DNA of 46,917 nt from an uncultured Eubacteriales bacterium (lineage in GTDB: Bacteria > Bacillota > Clostridia > Peptostreptococcales > Anaerovoracaceae). The number at the start of each line of letters is the position of its first letter. The first letter of the stretch is position 1. The notes beneath the pieces are model-generated. The model did not search any database. It was given only the letters and a program-made list of their open reading frames with translations, and was not told the origin of the DNA. The DNA is taken from positions 1 to 46,917 of the forward strand of contig UQOC01000015.1 of NCBI GenBank assembly GCA_900542565.1, read 5' to 3'. A program made the translations under genes and the position numbers. Positions 26,289-33,703 of this stretch are shown here, in pieces.

Positions 26289-26324
26289 TCATCGCACCTC
26301 CTTTTCTATCTTTGATTCTTATAA

Positions 26325-26343
26325 AAGCAACTTCCATGCCAAA
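26325..26343 (-). promoter_or_regulatory. Sigma-54 promoter (-24/-12)
   Basis: The minus strand reads TTGGCATGGAAGTTGCTTT, with GG and GC elements exactly ten bases apart, close to the TGGCACG-N4-TTGCW consensus. It lies about 40 bases upstream of the AtuA-like start, giving a leader of about 27 bases. A sigma-54 activator gene is immediately upstream. Confidence 0.88.
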
Positions 26344-26387
26344 ATAAAAAAGCGTAAAAAACCGTTTATTTACTGGTTTTTACGCTT
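26344..26387 (-). terminator. Intrinsic terminator between activator gene and sigma-54 promoter
   Basis: On the minus strand AAGCGTAAAAACC and GGTTTTTTACGCTT pair over about 13 bases with an 11-base loop, then TTTTTTATTTT. It would stop read-through from the activator gene into the sigma-54 operon. It abuts the -24 element. Confidence 0.78.
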
Positions 26388-26416
26388 AGATCTTCCTGAT
26401 CCCCAGAAATGATTAT

Positions 26417-26459
26417 AAATTTTTAGAAATTTCCGTTCCAAATTTTTAGAATTTTAGAA
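26417..26459 (-). promoter_or_regulatory. Candidate upstream activator sites (phased AAATTTTTAGAA repeats)
   Basis: AAATTTTTAGAA occurs at 26,417-26,428 and 26,440-26,451, with a partial ATTTTAGAA at 26,451-26,459. Offsets of 23 and 11 bases are about two and one helical turns. They lie 90-130 bases upstream of the sigma-54 promoter, the usual enhancer distance. Confidence 0.55.
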
Positions 26460-26540
26460 CACCGGACCGACGAGCCGGAGGGCGCTTGCGGGCGTTTGAG
26501 AGCGGCCCGACGGGGTCGAACTCTGCCGGCAGCTGATGAT

Positions 26541-26588
26541 CTGCCTCCAAGATGGCCTGCCTCCAAGATGGCCTGCCTCCAAGATGGC
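26541..26588. repeat. 16-base tandem repeat, three perfect copies
   Basis: CTGCCTCCAAGATGGC is repeated three times without error directly after the activator stop codon, flanked by CTGCCGGCAG on one side and CTGTCGGCAG on the other. Function unknown; it is a variable-number repeat by appearance. Confidence 0.9.
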
Positions 26589-26600
26589 CTGTCGGCAGCC

Positions 26601-27947
26601 CTATTTCATCTTGTTGTACAGGCTCGCCAGGGAAATGCCAAGGGCTTCTGCGGCTTTTTTCTTTCCTTCAAGGCCGCCTCCATATGTGTTTATGGCCTTT
26701 GCTATCTCGTTTTTTTCTGCTTCGCGGATCACCTCCGAAAGCCTGCGAACAGGCCCGTCGGTCGCTGAGCCCCCTTCAAACCTTATGCGGTAAGGCAGGT
26801 ATCTGGCCTCTATGGTGGCATCTTCCATGTTATTCACGGAAAATTCTATGGCGTTTCTCAGTTCCCGAACATTTCCGGGCCACTGGTAAGCGTTCAGGGC
26901 TGCCCTGGCATCTTCCGAAATTTCTATGTTTTTTCTGAGAGCATTCCGCTGTTCGTCGCAGAAAGCCTCAGACAGTTCTTCTATGTCTCCTTTGCGCTCC
27001 CTGAGAGGAGGTATCCTGATCGGATATATTGCTATCCTGTAATACAGGTCCTGCCGGAAAGTCCCCTCCTCCACTTTCTTTTCGAGACTTTTGTTGGTAG
27101 CAGCTATGACTCGGATGTTCACCGGTATTTCTTTGATACCGCCTACCCGCCTTATGGTGTGTTCCTGAAGGGTTCTGAGCAGATGGCCCTGGGTCTCCAG
27201 GCTCATTTCTGATATTTCATCAAGAAAGATAGTTCCTTTATCGGCCGCCTCAAATAGCCCCATCTTTCCGCCTTTTTTAGCTCCGGTAAAAGCGCCGTCC
27301 TCATAGCCAAACAGTTCGCTCTCCAGCAGATCTTTCTGAAATGCGGCACAATTCACTGCAATGAAAGAGTTGTGCCTTCGCCTTGACTCATTGTGGATGG
27401 CCTGGGCATAAAGTTCTTTTCCTGTACCGCTTTCTCCCATAAGGAGTACCGTAGTATCATTTTGGGCTATACGCATGGCGTCTGCCTTTAGTTTAAGGGA
27501 TACCCGGTCTTTTGCTATGATATCGTCAAAAGTGTACTTGGCACGGTTGATGGCCTGTATGCGGTTTTCAAGGCGCAGTATCTCATTCTCGTATTTATGT
27601 ATGGTGTCGGACAGCTTTCGCACATCCTCTATGTTGCTGACTATGGAAATTCCTCCGACAATTTTGCCGTTGTCTATTATTGGCGACATGTTGACCGTAT
27701 AGTCTATGCCCTTTTCGCGGCGCAGGGCGCCCACTATGGGGTTGCCGGAGCTGACCACTTCCACCAGTCTTGCTCCGGGACGCACTTCTTTTAGGGGCCT
27801 GCCTACGATCTCGTCTTCGGTTATACCTGTAATCCTGGTGTATGATGGATTGATATATCGGACCACATGCTGTTCGTCTACGATCAATATGCCGTCGTAC
27901 AGGTATTCAAAAAATGTTTTCCACATGTCTTTCATGATAGTGTTCAT
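26601..27947 (-). CDS. Sigma-54-dependent transcriptional activator (PAS, AAA+, Fis-type HTH)
   Basis: A 448-residue enhancer-binding protein. Residues about 10-110 form a PAS sensor ([20 protein letters not shown]), followed by a short helical linker. Residues about 145-380 are the AAA+ sigma-54 interaction domain: Walker A GESGTGKE (171-178), GAFTGA (218-223) and [11 protein letters not shown]. The C-terminus is a Fis-type helix-turn-helix ([20 protein letters not shown]). The start [13 protein letters not shown] at 27947 has GGAGAG seven bases upstream; the frame remains open through tandem repeats to 28148, but that part is low-complexity. It probably controls the aconitase X operon downstream in response to a small molecule bound by PAS. 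Confidence 0.92.
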   Translation of the reverse strand: MNTIMKDMWKTFFEYLYDGILIVDEQHVVRYINPSYTRITGITEDEIVGRPLKEVRPGARLVEVVSSGNPIVGALRREKGIDYTVNMSPIIDNGKIVGGISIVSNIEDVRKLSDTIHKYENEILRLENRIQAINRAKYTFDDIIAKDRVSLKLKADAMRIAQNDTTVLLMGESGTGKELYAQAIHNESRRRHNSFIAVNCAAFQKDLLESELFGYEDGAFTGAKKGGKMGLFEAADKGTIFLDEISEMSLETQGHLLRTLQEHTIRRVGGIKEIPVNIRVIAATNKSLEKKVEEGTFRQDLYYRIAIYPIRIPPLRERKGDIEELSEAFCDEQRNALRKNIEISEDARAALNAYQWPGNVRELRNAIEFSVNNMEDATIEARYLPYRIRFEGGSATDGPVRRLSEVIREAEKNEIAKAINTYGGGLEGKKKAAEALGISLASLYNKMK

Positions 27948-28019
27948 ATGCTGTCTCTCCTGCTGACTCTTTGGTGTAATTATATGACCTTTGGGCCGGC
28001 AGGTCAAGGGCGGGAAATG

Positions 28020-28082
28020 GTAGCTGGAAGGCCTGGGGCTGTAGCTGGAAGGCCGGAGGCTGTGGCTGGAAGGCCGGAGGCA
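28020..28082. repeat. 21-base tandem repeat, three near-perfect copies
   Basis: Units at 28,020-28,040, 28,041-28,061 and 28,062-28,082 follow GTAGCTGGAAGGCCGGAGGCT with one to three differences. They lie just upstream of the activator gene, so the gene is flanked by unrelated tandem repeats on both sides. Confidence 0.88.
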
Positions 28083-28299
28083 TGCACAGCGTGCAGCAAA
28101 TTCCTGCTTCTGCCCCGAAATAGATGGCTGATGATCATCTGAAGTCACCTATCCTGCTGATCAACAGTTATTTAGTCTCTGGTCTCCCCCCCTGGAATGT
28201 TTTTTACAAAGATCAGGGGGAGCCTCTACACCGAAATTGACATTTTCATCAGGAATAGGGGGAGTGAAAATGCGCTGTTTTTGTGAAATCACAGAAAAA

Positions 28300-28341
28300 G
28301 ACCGGGGAATTTGACAATTTTACTTGTCAAATTCCCCGGTC
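28300..28341 (-). terminator. 18-pair perfect hairpin with T-tail
   Basis: GACCGGGGAATTTGACAA (28,300-28,317) and its exact reverse complement (28,324-28,341) flank a 6-base loop. On the minus strand T5 follows the stem, so it has terminator form, but no minus-strand gene upstream is obvious. Confidence 0.6.
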
Positions 28342-28701
28342 CTCTCAATTTTTTGTCCCCCTAAACGGGAAATTTTATATCGTTTGGGTGGAGTGACTCC
28401 CCCTAATCAAAGTATATTTTCCAATTCAGGGGGAATCGTTCCCTCTGGATAACAATTATTGTGCGGTTTGGGTGGAGATACCCTTGCCTATAGAACGGGC
28501 AGCCATCAATCAGGTTTTTCATACCCCTTGTCGGCTGTTACGGTGAAAGGACTGACCGCCGCCTCATGCCCTTTGTCGGCTGACTCCTCGCCTCGCCCGG
28601 CTCCGCTTAGGACCTCTCGCTGCGCAAGGCTCCACCGGAACCTTGCGCCACGCTCGCGTATTCTCAGGTTCAAGTCCTTCCGATCATATTCCGAACATAA
28701 A

Positions 28702-28725
28702 AAACGACGCATGTGTGCGTCGTTT
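28702..28725 (-). terminator. Hairpin with T6 tail, minus strand
   Basis: AAACGACGC (28,702-28,710) and GCGTCGTTT (28,717-28,725) form a 9-pair stem. The minus strand continues TTTTTTATG, a standard intrinsic terminator form. Confidence 0.6.
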
Positions 28726-28758
28726 CAATGTCTGTGGCAAATCTACCGCTCATGGATA

Positions 28759-28795
28759 CAATGCACCATGTTTTGATGACATGGTGCATTGTTTT
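28759..28795 (+). terminator. 13-pair perfect hairpin with short T-tail
   Basis: CAATGCACCATGT (28,759-28,771) pairs with ACATGGTGCATTG (28,779-28,791) around a 7-base loop, then TTTTG on the plus strand. Confidence 0.5.
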
Positions 28796-29242
28796 GTGGG
28801 TTCAATTTTGATGCAACGGGACAATGAGGACAGAAAGGACAAAAGCAGCCTGTGAAATTTATTCCCGTTTCTCTGCTTTTTTCTCCCGTTCCAGAATTTC
28901 CCGAAGGATTCTGACACCTTTTCTGTGTAGTCCTCTTCTTCACTGCCGCTGCTTTTCAGGATCCGCTCAATGGTTTGTGCAGGATCCAAGGGCAAACAAG
29001 TTCAAAATCTTTGCCGCAACTTAATTATAGCATACCGGATGAACAAGTTGCGTGGCTCTTGTTTGCTAATTAAAGTCATTCTTTGATTAACAAGCGAACT
29101 CGGTCTTCCAATACACAAATTTCAGCAAAGAGATTTTGCTAATTCAAGCACATTTTGCTGAATAAACAAAGAGCATTTAAATATTTCAGCATAACCAAGA
29201 CCAAACCGCGACGATTCATAATTATGAGCAGGAGGTGTTAAG

Positions 29243-29293
29243 TTTCCGCGCAATGTTAGTTCGTGCGGAAACGTCGGAAATGATAACTTTCCG
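29243..29293. promoter_or_regulatory. Cluster of four TTTCCG half-sites upstream of the recombinase promoter
   Basis: TTTCCG or its complement CGGAAA occurs at 29,243-29,248, 29,266-29,271, 29,275-29,280 and 29,288-29,293, forming two inverted repeats (one extended to TTTCCGC/GCGGAAA). A tandem GATAACTTTCC/GATAACTCTCC overlaps the last. Candidate operator, or part of an attachment site. Confidence 0.5.
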
Positions 29294-29313
29294 ATAACTC
29301 TCCGGCCCTATCA

Positions 29314-29341
29314 TTGACTATCCCGGATCCGGCAATATACT
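29314..29341 (+). promoter_or_regulatory. Sigma-A-type promoter of the recombinase operon
   Basis: TTGACT (29,314-29,319), a 16-base spacer and TATACT (29,336-29,341), about 25 bases before the first start codon. Confidence 0.65.
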
Positions 29342-29365
29342 GTCGTTTCTGTAGGAGGTGTCGCT

Positions 29366-29560
29366 ATGACCCAATCAGAATACGAAGCGGAGTTACACTT
29401 TCGGCTCTGTAAAAGTATTTTCGCCACTCTGGCAGCCAAGGGAATCATTGCAGAAGATGATATGCACACTTTACTCTGTATCGCTGCGGAAAAATACCAT
29501 GCACCAATTGGCGAACTGGAGGTGAACAGCATTGCGGTCGAAAAGAATTACACGGGTTGA
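29366..29560 (+). CDS. Small SHOCT-like protein preceding the serine recombinase
   Basis: A 64-residue acidic helical protein (MTQSEYEAELHFRLCKSIFA, then LAAKGIIAEDDMHTLLCIAAEKY). Its helix - G-I-I-x-E-x-E - helix layout resembles SHOCT-type small proteins often found directly before recombinases in clostridial elements. A GGAGGTG lies six bases before the ATG. The recombinase gene starts inside its last 29 bases in another frame, so the two are translationally coupled. A helper or modulator of the recombinase is a reasonable guess only. Confidence 0.72.
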   Translation: MTQSEYEAELHFRLCKSIFATLAAKGIIAEDDMHTLLCIAAEKYHAPIGELEVNSIAVEKNYTG

Positions 29561-31043
29561 GTTCCCGGCCAGGACAATCTCCCCGAAACAGCCACCGCCC
29601 ACAAAGCGGGTTGCAGCCTATGCCAGAGTATCCACCATGAAAGATGCCCAGGAGAACAGTCTCCAATCCCAGCAGGAGTATTTCACCGAATACATCCAAC
29701 GCCATCCGGACTGGGTATTTGCCGGGATGTACACCGATGATGGTATCTCCGGGCTGTCCATCCGCAGGCGGGACGGCTTCAACCGTATGGTAGCGGATGC
29801 CCTGGACGGTAAAATCGATCTGATCATCACAAAGTCTCTGTCCCGGTTCGCCCGAAATACCGTGGATGCCCTCACTACCATCCGCAGCCTGAAAGCCGCC
29901 GTGGTAGCGGTCTACTTTCAGAAAGAGAATATCAACACCATGGACAACACCGGTGAGTTCCTCATCACCCTGATGAGTTCTTTTGCCGAAGAGGAGAGCA
30001 GATCCATCTCCGAAAATGTTACCTGGGCCGTCCGCCATCGATACGCCCAAGGAATCTATCATCTCCCCGGACTGCTTTTGGGGTATCAGCGCAGCCAGGA
30101 TGGCGAAATTCAAGTCGATGAAGCCGGAGCCAGAGTCGTGCGGTTCATCTACCTACTTGCCCTGGCTGGGAAAAGCAGCACAGATATCTGCCGCATTCTT
30201 ATGGACTATGATATACTCTCGCCGGGACAGAGTCCGAGGTGGGAGCCGCATACCATACGCAGTATTCTAAAAAACGAGAAATATATGGGCGATGCCGTCC
30301 TCCAAAAAGAGATCACCGTGGATTTTCTGACAAAAACCAGAAAGCCAAACGAGGGTGAAGCGCCGCAATACTATATGGAGAACGGGCATCCCGGTATTGT
30401 CATCAAGTCTGTGTGGCAGGAAGTGCAAGCCACATGGACGGATGCCAGCCGCCGGAACTGCACCTTCTCACCCATTGCCAACAAAATCATCTGCGGTGAC
30501 TGTGGCGGTCGGTATGGTCGAAAGACCTGGCATTCTACCACCTACTGGGACGCCGTCTGGGAGTGTATTAGCAAGAAGGCTGGCCGCGCAAAATGTAAAT
30601 GCCGCCACATTTACGCCGAGGAACTGGATGCTGCCCTCCGCCGATCCGTGAATCATCTGCTTAAGACCCATAAAAATATCATCCCTGACTGCGCGGATCT
30701 GTTGTCACAGGCTCCGGGAGAGATTTCATCAGATGCTCGATCCGTTCTGAATGATATAGCCCGTGGGAAACTGGATATCCAGATTGACGGTCTGATGATT
30801 GGTATCCTTATCCGAAAAATGGTGGTCACGCAAAAGCAAACCCTGGTAATTCACTTTCTGGACGGCACCACCTACCGCCACCGCCTTGGCGCTACTCCCC
30901 GAGGAACACGGCTTTACAATACGCAGCGGGATCACAGCCGGATGCTGGCCTTATACGCCGAGGGATGCTCCGCGAAGGAAATATCGCAGCGGCTGGGGAT
31001 CAGTGTTAATACGGTGCGGTCGTTTTTGCGGCGGCATTTCTGA
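29532..31043 (+). CDS. Large serine recombinase (site-specific integrase)
   Basis: A 503-residue large serine recombinase. Residues about 24-170 are the resolvase domain with the nucleophile in AAYARVSTMKDAQ (Ser34) and SRFARNTVDALTTIRSL. Residues about 180-300 are the recombinase DNA-binding domain (GLLLGYQRSQDGEIQVDE). A zinc ribbon follows (CGDCGGRYGRKTW ... CKCRHI). Unusually, the last 40 residues form a helix-turn-helix of resolvase type (SAKEISQRLGISVNTVRSFL). The start is TTG at 29532, with GGAGGTGA six bases upstream. It catalyses integration and excision of the element carrying the defence genes to its right. Confidence 0.94.
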   Translation: MRSKRITRVEFPARTISPKQPPPTKRVAAYARVSTMKDAQENSLQSQQEYFTEYIQRHPDWVFAGMYTDDGISGLSIRRRDGFNRMVADALDGKIDLIITKSLSRFARNTVDALTTIRSLKAAVVAVYFQKENINTMDNTGEFLITLMSSFAEEESRSISENVTWAVRHRYAQGIYHLPGLLLGYQRSQDGEIQVDEAGARVVRFIYLLALAGKSSTDICRILMDYDILSPGQSPRWEPHTIRSILKNEKYMGDAVLQKEITVDFLTKTRKPNEGEAPQYYMENGHPGIVIKSVWQEVQATWTDASRRNCTFSPIANKIICGDCGGRYGRKTWHSTTYWDAVWECISKKAGRAKCKCRHIYAEELDAALRRSVNHLLKTHKNIIPDCADLLSQAPGEISSDARSVLNDIARGKLDIQIDGLMIGILIRKMVVTQKQTLVIHFLDGTTYRHRLGATPRGTRLYNTQRDHSRMLALYAEGCSAKEISQRLGISVNTVRSFLRRHF

Positions 31044-31102
31044 CAGCTTTTACTCCGGGTACAGGCACTTAGTTATGTGCCATACATCAAGACTTTGCGG
31101 GA

Positions 31103-31816
31103 CTATCTGATAAAGATAGTATCTTGGTGGTATTCCAAATTCCGCAACAATTCAGGCGTGGATTTAAGATCAAATTGCATTCCCGCCTGTATGTATAATC
31201 GTTTTGCATTTTGAACGCCTAATTGCGTAGAAATACGTAATTGCCCCTTCTGAGAAAAAGAAATCAAGCCAATATCGAATAATCGATCATATGCCGGACT
31301 CAGGCAAAGACCATTTTCGGAATTTAGTCGTTCTGCATTTGATGACACTGCCCAAGGCTTAATATGGCTCGCCAGCAGCAATCGTGGATTATCTATTCCA
31401 GTAATAATACAGCGGCTTTCATATTTTTGCAAAACTTTCTTTCTAAACTGCCCTTGTCCCACTCTGGCTTTAATCAATTCTTGCCGCTCTGTTTCAGAAA
31501 TGCTTTCATTTTGGAGTGCTGTTTTAATATCATCCGTATTAACAACAGTTTCGTCCCGTCTAAATGCCCGATATTGTTTCAGCGCATTACTATACATTGC
31601 ATTCCCTTTGGTATTCTTCTTGATAAAGTGCTGATCGTGTATAATCACTGCAATGGCAATATCGATTTCAATTTCTGTCATCTCATAAAAGGGCTTTGAT
31701 ATTACTCCCAACGCCAACATTTCTTCCATAACCGTATCAGCCGCATGGCTGTATTTATATATGGAAGAATCGGACAACCCCGTATTCGTTTTAAGCCATT
31801 TGGCAAAATCACTCAT
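31103..31816 (-). CDS. HNH endonuclease, last gene of the DISARM-type operon
   Basis: A 237-residue protein with an HNH_2-type nuclease domain in the C-terminal half: VGQGQFRKKVLQKYESRC, LLLASHIKPWAVS (His) and NGLCLSPAYDRLFDIGLISF (Asn and a downstream Asp). The N-terminal 100 residues are helical with no clear family; they start MSDFAKWLKTNTGLSDSSIYKY. Related nucleases cut foreign or modified DNA in restriction systems. It lies 36 bases after drmB on the same strand. In described DISARM operons the gene after drmB is drmC, which encodes a phospholipase-D-fold protein; no HKD motif is visible here, so the HNH protein may supply the nuclease step. Confidence 0.88.
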   Translation of the reverse strand: MSDFAKWLKTNTGLSDSSIYKYSHAADTVMEEMLALGVISKPFYEMTEIEIDIAIAVIIHDQHFIKKNTKGNAMYSNALKQYRAFRRDETVVNTDDIKTALQNESISETERQELIKARVGQGQFRKKVLQKYESRCIITGIDNPRLLLASHIKPWAVSSNAERLNSENGLCLSPAYDRLFDIGLISFSQKGQLRISTQLGVQNAKRLYIQAGMQFDLKSTPELLRNLEYHQDTIFIR

Positions 31817-31852
31817 ATTGTTATCCTCAAAGCAAATAACCCTAATTACTGC

Positions 31853-33703
31853 TTATAAATCGATATCATTCCAGAAACCGATTTCCGGGTTTTCATATGT
31901 ACCAACGATTACACCACGATCCAGAAATGCATTTCTCTCCTCACAGCATGTTTCCGGCAATAAGCCGCATGCGTGGCATGCCGCGAGATTCAAAGAATCA
32001 CGTCCTTGACCTCTGCTCATGATGCATACCGGGTCATTTGAACAAGTCTTTGCGTTTGCAATTGCTTTTCTGAGAATCCTGGGGAATGCATCCGGTCTGC
32101 CTTGACGAACCAGTCCACCCAATGTACCTTCCGCATCGCCACTGGCAGTATAGATGAAAATACCCGCCATCTTTTTTCCATCGGATTCCTCGGCGCAGTA
32201 TAGGCGTTCACTCAGAGAAGCAATGCTATATCCACACTCAAAACTCAGCTGAGAAATTAGCAGGTGAGATAGCGTGTGCAACATAAGGAATTTGGGCGTT
32301 ATCGTGCGTGGATGATTCTTCCCGATAAACGATGTCGCATAGTTGTGGTTCAGCCTAGCTGCTCTCTCAACGACTGCCGGATGGGCTTCAATCCAGCTAT
32401 CGATATCTTCTTGGTTGAACTCGATAAAGATGCCTTCACCACGTACTTCATAAGCAGGGTACCACCGAGTATCGGGTTCCTTTACATCTACAAAACCGAC
32501 ATCATTACTGGTCATTGCCAGCTGAATTCTGGAAAACCCAATCAATGCATTTACTACACGCACTTTGTCGACGAGGGAAATGGCTTTAATATGAGGCAGA
32601 TCATACTCGGAAATGTCCATTTCTTCACGGGAGAAATCGCCCAACCCCGAGCTGGCTGCGCCTACTTCTCCAGACAATGCGGTATATTCCTCCACACGAT
32701 ACTGAATACTGGTCACATCTACATTTTCGGGCATCGGCTCCAACCATTTGCGAATCAGGATTTTCTCCACTTCTGCACGGGGCGCACCGATTTCAAGCGC
32801 AATTTTATCCACCCACTTCGGCAAACGCCGGGTTATTGTAGCGATCCTTTCCTCAGGGTCCTCATCGCTGATAATGGTCATGCAATCATCATAAGCTTTG
32901 CTTTGCTCAATTTTTGCATTCAACTTATCTGCATACGGGGGAATAACCAACGAACTATGCACCACGGGGAAGTAAACGGACGATGCACCTCTCTGCACGG
33001 TTTTGGGATAGCAAACACACTTATCTTTGGTATGTCGAAACGGATGATTTCCATCACATCTGAATTGATTGGTCCCCAGGTCTTCGTCCAGCTTTTGAAA
33101 GCAATCCTTATCAAAGGCACCCTTTAATGTAGCGATAGCACCACAGGAGCAACTTACGCTCAAGCCCTCAAGCCCTTCCGTTCCGGATGCGCCGGTCTTA
33201 AACTTCAACTCCGGATTTCCGCAAATCGGTTTCTTGGCCTTTGCATGCACCCACTTTACCCAAGGGAAATCATTCAAATGACCGCTTTCACACACCGTGA
33301 CAATACGCGCCACGACCAAATCCTGGCGGCACTTGGGGCATTGCATATGCTCAACCATATACTCGTCCCGTTCAAGCGTTTTTGCCTTGGCGTTTTTCCT
33401 GTACTCGGCCACCCAGTTTTTTAATGGCTGGAATTTTCGGCACTTAGGGCAGAAATACCATTCAGGAAAACGGGAATACGCAATATTGGTGGGTAACGCA
33501 AAGTAGTCCACACCCAGGGCTTTTGCAAAACGATCATCATAGATCCTACTCTTTCCGCTCCAGTACTCCGGCGCAGCAGTAACCAATGTCTGATCCGGAA
33601 AGTCCACCATAGCACCTACGCCATATTGCAGAACTGCCTGAGCGGCACGAACGGAGTGGGTAACTTTATTCAATTCTATCTTTGTCTTCACTTGTTCAGA
33701 CAT
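31853..33703 (-). CDS. drmB: DISARM protein DrmB (DUF1998)
   Basis: A 616-residue DUF1998 protein. The N-terminus shows the family sentence AVLQYGVGAMVDFPDQTLV, then a zinc knuckle at Cys85/Cys88 and Cys122/Cys125 (FCPKCRKF, QCPKCRQD). The C-terminal third carries GGLVRQGRPDAFPRIL and a Cys-rich end (CSNDPVC, AACHACGLLPETCCEERN). DrmB works with the helicase DrmA in the DISARM core complex that senses incoming phage DNA. Its ATG, preceded by GGGGGG, overlaps the drmA stop by 8 bases. Confidence 0.93.
   Translation of the reverse strand: MSEQVKTKIELNKVTHSVRAAQAVLQYGVGAMVDFPDQTLVTAAPEYWSGKSRIYDDRFAKALGVDYFALPTNIAYSRFPEWYFCPKCRKFQPLKNWVAEYRKNAKAKTLERDEYMVEHMQCPKCRQDLVVARIVTVCESGHLNDFPWVKWVHAKAKKPICGNPELKFKTGASGTEGLEGLSVSCSCGAIATLKGAFDKDCFQKLDEDLGTNQFRCDGNHPFRHTKDKCVCYPKTVQRGASSVYFPVVHSSLVIPPYADKLNAKIEQSKAYDDCMTIISDEDPEERIATITRRLPKWVDKIALEIGAPRAEVEKILIRKWLEPMPENVDVTSIQYRVEEYTALSGEVGAASSGLGDFSREEMDISEYDLPHIKAISLVDKVRVVNALIGFSRIQLAMTSNDVGFVDVKEPDTRWYPAYEVRGEGIFIEFNQEDIDSWIEAHPAVVERAARLNHNYATSFIGKNHPRTITPKFLMLHTLSHLLISQLSFECGYSIASLSERLYCAEESDGKKMAGIFIYTASGDAEGTLGGLVRQGRPDAFPRILRKAIANAKTCSNDPVCIMSRGQGRDSLNLAACHACGLLPETCCEERNAFLDRGVIVGTYENPEIGFWNDIDL

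Larger units (their letters stand above)
28083..29313. other. Non-coding structured stretch at the left end of the mobile element
   Basis: About 1.2 kb with no convincing gene. It holds an 18-pair perfect palindrome, several GGGGGA/TCCCCC motifs in both orientations (28,190-28,440), a GC-rich segment (28,550-28,660), two further perfect hairpins and, after 29,020, AT-rich sequence leading to the recombinase promoter. A minus-strand frame at 28,750-28,995 could encode about 80 residues (it contains ERILKSSGSEEEDYTEKV) and may be a gene remnant. The host/element junction probably lies somewhere here. Confidence 0.5.

Noticed and set aside
26541..28082. CRISPR array
   Set aside because: The tandem repeats have no spacers, only three units each and no cas genes nearby.
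27948..28148. 67-residue extension of the sigma-54 activator through the 21-base repeats
   Set aside because: Low-complexity LRPSSYS-type repeats; the ATG at 27947 has GGAGAG at proper spacing and begins the PAS-type sequence.
28659..28690. A tRNA-like T-arm, AGGTTCAAGTCC, on the plus strand
   Set aside because: The stem pairs only three bases, and no acceptor, D-arm or anticodon arm could be laid out around it. It could be a fragment of an attachment site but not a tRNA gene.
28506..28712. Open frame on the minus strand, 68 residues, Arg/Glu-rich
   Set aside because: It lies in a GC-rich segment where several frames are open by chance, lacks a clear ribosome binding site and matches no family I know.
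28750..28995. Minus-strand frame of about 80 residues containing ERILKSSGSEEEDYTEKV
   Set aside because: The sequence looks protein-like and may be a gene remnant, but the start would be a TTG without Shine-Dalgarno and the end runs through a perfect hairpin. Not listed as a gene.
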